A stretch of 64,000 nt of DNA from Anaerolineae bacterium (lineage in GTDB: Bacteria > Chloroflexota > Anaerolineae > Aggregatilineales > Phototrophicaceae). Position 1 is the first letter of the stretch. Each line of letters opens with the position of its first letter. Where the stretch lies: assembly GCA_020849765.1 (NCBI GenBank), contig JADLAY010000024.1, positions 124,001 to 188,000 of the forward strand, given 5' to 3'. This document shows positions 61,926-64,000 of the stretch, in pieces. A model generated the notes under the pieces. The model was not told where the DNA came from. It saw only the letters and a list, made by a program, of their open reading frames with translations, and searched no databases. Both the position numbers and the translations under genes were made by a program.

Positions 61926-63637
61926 TCGACCCGATCCTGCTCGAAGTCCTGTGGAACCGGCTGCTGTCGATCGTGGCCGAGCAGGCTGCCGCCTTGATGC
62001 ATTCGTCGTTCACAACCGTCGTACGCGAGGCGGGCGATCTATCGGCGGGGGTGTTCGATACCCAGGGCCGCATGCTGGCGCAGGCGGTCACGGGCACGCC
62101 GGGGCACATCAACACGATGGCGAACTGCGTGCGCAATCACGTCGTGCCGCGCTTTCCGATCGACACGCTGCAGCCGGGCGACACGCTGATCACCAACGAT
62201 CCGTGGGCGGCATCCGGCCACCTGTTCGATTTGACGGTCGTCACGCCGGTCTTCTACCAGGGCAGGGGCGTCGCCTGGTTTGCGAGCACCTGTCACGCGG
62301 TCGACATCGGCGGGCTGACCATCGGCGGTGATGCGACCGAAGTCTTTGAAGAGGGCCTCGCCATCCCGCTGATGAAGCTGTTCAAGGCGGGCGTCGCGAA
62401 CGACGATCTGTTCGACATCATCCGCGCCAACGTGCGCGTGCCGGATCAAGTGGTTGGCGATCTGTACGCGCAGGAGGCAGGCAACAACGTCGGCGCGCGC
62501 AAGCTGATCGAGATGCTGGACGAGTACCACCTGCCCAACCTGAACGACCTTGCGCCGCTGATCCTCGACCGCACTGAGGCCGCGCTGCGCGACGCCATCG
62601 CCCAGATTCCGAACGGCGTCTATCGCAGCGCCGTCGTCATCGACGGCTTTGACGACCCGGTCACGATCCGGTGCGAAGTCACGATCAACGACCGCGACAT
62701 CCGCGTCGATTACGCGGGCACCTCGCCGCAGATCAAGCGCGGCATCAACGTCGTCATGAACTACACCCACGCCTACACGACCTACACGCTGATGTGCGCC
62801 ATAGCGCCGAACATCCCGAACAACGAAGGCGCCTTTCGCCCGATTGACGTGAGCGCGCCGGAGGGCAGCATCCTCAACTGCCGTCGCCCGGTGCCGGTGG
62901 GCGCGCGCCACATCATCGGCCATTTCGCGACGCAGCCGCTGCTCAACGCGTTGGGGCAGGCGCTGCCGGATCGCGTGATCGCGGACAGCTCGGCAGGTCT
63001 GTGGAACACGATGTTCGAGGGTGAGCGCGACGAAAGCGGCGCGCTGTTCGCCTACATCTTCTTCTCTGCCGGGGGGATGGGCGCGCGCCCGAACCGCGAT
63101 GGCCTCTCGGCGACGGCGTTTCCGAGCGGCATCACCGGCGTGCCCGCCGAGGTGATCGAGTCCGTCGCGCCGGTGCTGATGCATAAACGCGAGCTGATCC
63201 CGGATTCGGGCGGGCCAGGGCGCTTCCGCGGTGGCCTGGGCCAGGAGATGCAGCTCGAAGTCACGACCGGGCTGCCCGCGACGCATTCGTGCATGTACGA
63301 TCGCACGCGCTTCCCGGCGCAGGGCTTCCTCGGCGGTGAGGCGGGCCAGGCGGGCGAAGTCGTGCTCTCAGACGGCACACACCCGCATCCCAAAAGCAAA
63401 TACACGCTCAAGCCGGGGCTGGTTGTCACGCTGCGCTTGCCCGGCGGCGGCGGCTTCTCATCACCGCTCGAACGCGAGCCCGCCCTGGTGCTGCAAGACG
63501 TGCGCCAGGGACTCGTCTCGCTCGAGGCGGCGCGCGAACGCTACGGCGTCGTCATCGACGCCGCGCACTGGATGATCGACGAGCGCGCTACAGCCGAACA
63601 GCGCGCATATCTAAAGCAGAACGGAGCGCAAATATGA
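61922..63637 (+). CDS. hyuB: Hydantoinase/oxoprolinase subunit B
   Basis: The 571-residue partner of HyuA starts MIDPILLEVLWNRLLSIVAE and has LITNDPWAASGHLFDLTVV, GADTG-like and GGxGRFRGGLGQ segments of the family. The start overlaps hyuA and the end overlaps the FAD oxidoreductase (ATGA at both joints). HyuB provides the amide-hydrolysing part of the complex. Confidence 0.93.
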   Translation: MIDPILLEVLWNRLLSIVAEQAAALMHSSFTTVVREAGDLSAGVFDTQGRMLAQAVTGTPGHINTMANCVRNHVVPRFPIDTLQPGDTLITNDPWAASGHLFDLTVVTPVFYQGRGVAWFASTCHAVDIGGLTIGGDATEVFEEGLAIPLMKLFKAGVANDDLFDIIRANVRVPDQVVGDLYAQEAGNNVGARKLIEMLDEYHLPNLNDLAPLILDRTEAALRDAIAQIPNGVYRSAVVIDGFDDPVTIRCEVTINDRDIRVDYAGTSPQIKRGINVVMNYTHAYTTYTLMCAIAPNIPNNEGAFRPIDVSAPEGSILNCRRPVPVGARHIIGHFATQPLLNALGQALPDRVIADSSAGLWNTMFEGERDESGALFAYIFFSAGGMGARPNRDGLSATAFPSGITGVPAEVIESVAPVLMHKRELIPDSGGPGRFRGGLGQEMQLEVTTGLPATHSCMYDRTRFPAQGFLGGEAGQAGEVVLSDGTHPHPKSKYTLKPGLVVTLRLPGGGGFSSPLEREPALVLQDVRQGLVSLEAARERYGVVIDAAHWMIDERATAEQRAYLKQNGAQI

Positions 63638-64000
63638 GTCAGATGACTGCCGATGTCGTCATTTGTGGCGCAGGCATCGCCGGTGTGTCGACGGCCTATG
63701 AACTGGTCGTACGGCACGGCCTGCGCAATGTCGTCATCATCGATCCCCTACCGCCGCTGACACTGACGAGCGACAAATCCTTCGAAGGCTACCGCAACTG
63801 GTGGCCCGGCCCGGACGACGCCATGGTCAGCCTGATGAACCGCAGCATCGACCTGCTCGAGAAGCTGCTGCAGGAAGCGCCCGGACGCCTTCACATGAAC
63901 CGCTCCGGCTACCTGTTCGCCACGGCTGACCCGGAGAAGGCGGGCCAACTGATCGCCAACGCGGAGGAGAGCACCAAGCTGGGCGCGGGGCCGCTGCGCA
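63634..64000 (+). CDS. DAO-type FAD-dependent oxidoreductase, N-terminal part (runs off the right edge)
   Basis: About 122 residues are visible. They open with a Rossmann FAD motif, ADVVICGAGIAGVSTAYEL, then VVIIDPLPPLTLTSDKSF, typical of the D-amino acid/sarcosine oxidase fold. The segment SFEGYRNWWPGPDDAMV is seen in FAD enzymes near hydantoinase genes. Translationally coupled to hyuB. Sarcosine or a D-amino acid is a plausible substrate. The C-terminal part lies outside the window. Confidence 0.82.
   Translation, partial: MSQMTADVVICGAGIAGVSTAYELVVRHGLRNVVIIDPLPPLTLTSDKSFEGYRNWWPGPDDAMVSLMNRSIDLLEKLLQEAPGRLHMNRSGYLFATADPEKAGQLIANAEESTKLGAGPLR

Overview
The window reads as a GC-rich bacterial chromosome, most likely a heterotrophic Chloroflexota member (Anaerolineae-like). 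This is inferred from the mix of carbohydrate ABC importers without their own ATPases, GH94 phosphorylases, a cydABDC oxidase locus and intergenic clusters of perfect hairpins. No rRNA, tRNA, CRISPR array, transposase or phage gene was found. Almost all of the DNA is coding, in short operons separated by small regulatory gaps.

Layout. 0-5.7 kb: an IclR regulator and the start of a solute-binding protein gene on the minus strand, divergent from a five-enzyme operon (Gfo/Idh dehydrogenase, PEP mutase/isocitrate lyase-like enzyme, VOC protein, metallo-hydrolase, amidohydrolase) for an unidentified substrate. 5.9-13.1 kb: a LacI-controlled dextran/isomaltooligosaccharide locus (binding protein, two permeases, GH66, GH15) with palindromic operators. 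13.3-18.5 kb: a P-type ATPase, a beta-lactamase-fold hydrolase with two META domains, and a small membrane ORF. 18.5-24.5 kb: cydABDC on the minus strand. 24.7-28.7 kb: an ABC import operon on the minus strand ending in a YmdB-like metallophosphoesterase; its binding-protein gene carries an in-frame stop.

29-45.7 kb is a pentose/polyol island: Rieske-type FAD reductase, transaldolase, orphan DhaL, a 2-keto-3-deoxy-pentonate dehydratase plus ketoglutarate-semialdehyde dehydrogenase pair, a FGGY kinase divergent from a SorC regulator, then a polyol importer (binding protein, two permeases, a DUF2160/GlpU-like small membrane protein), a xylitol-type dehydrogenase, an SDR, a second zinc dehydrogenase and a PD40 propeller protein. 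45.7-51.8 kb: a LacI regulator divergent from two tandem GH94 phosphorylases. 51.9-58.9 kb is more accessory in character: a SEFIR-domain protein, a CNNM/CorC-type membrane protein, a 1035-residue fusion of a DyP-type peroxidase to a radical-copper (galactose/glyoxal) oxidase, and a TIR protein with an unknown N-terminal domain. 59.1-64 kb: a GntR/FCD regulator with an 18-bp palindrome, hydantoinase/oxoprolinase subunits HyuA and HyuB, and the start of a DAO-type FAD oxidoreductase, all translationally coupled.

The most unusual item is the peroxidase-oxidase fusion. One half has the residues needed to make H2O2 and the other half has those needed to use it, so the protein could be a self-fuelling peroxidase.
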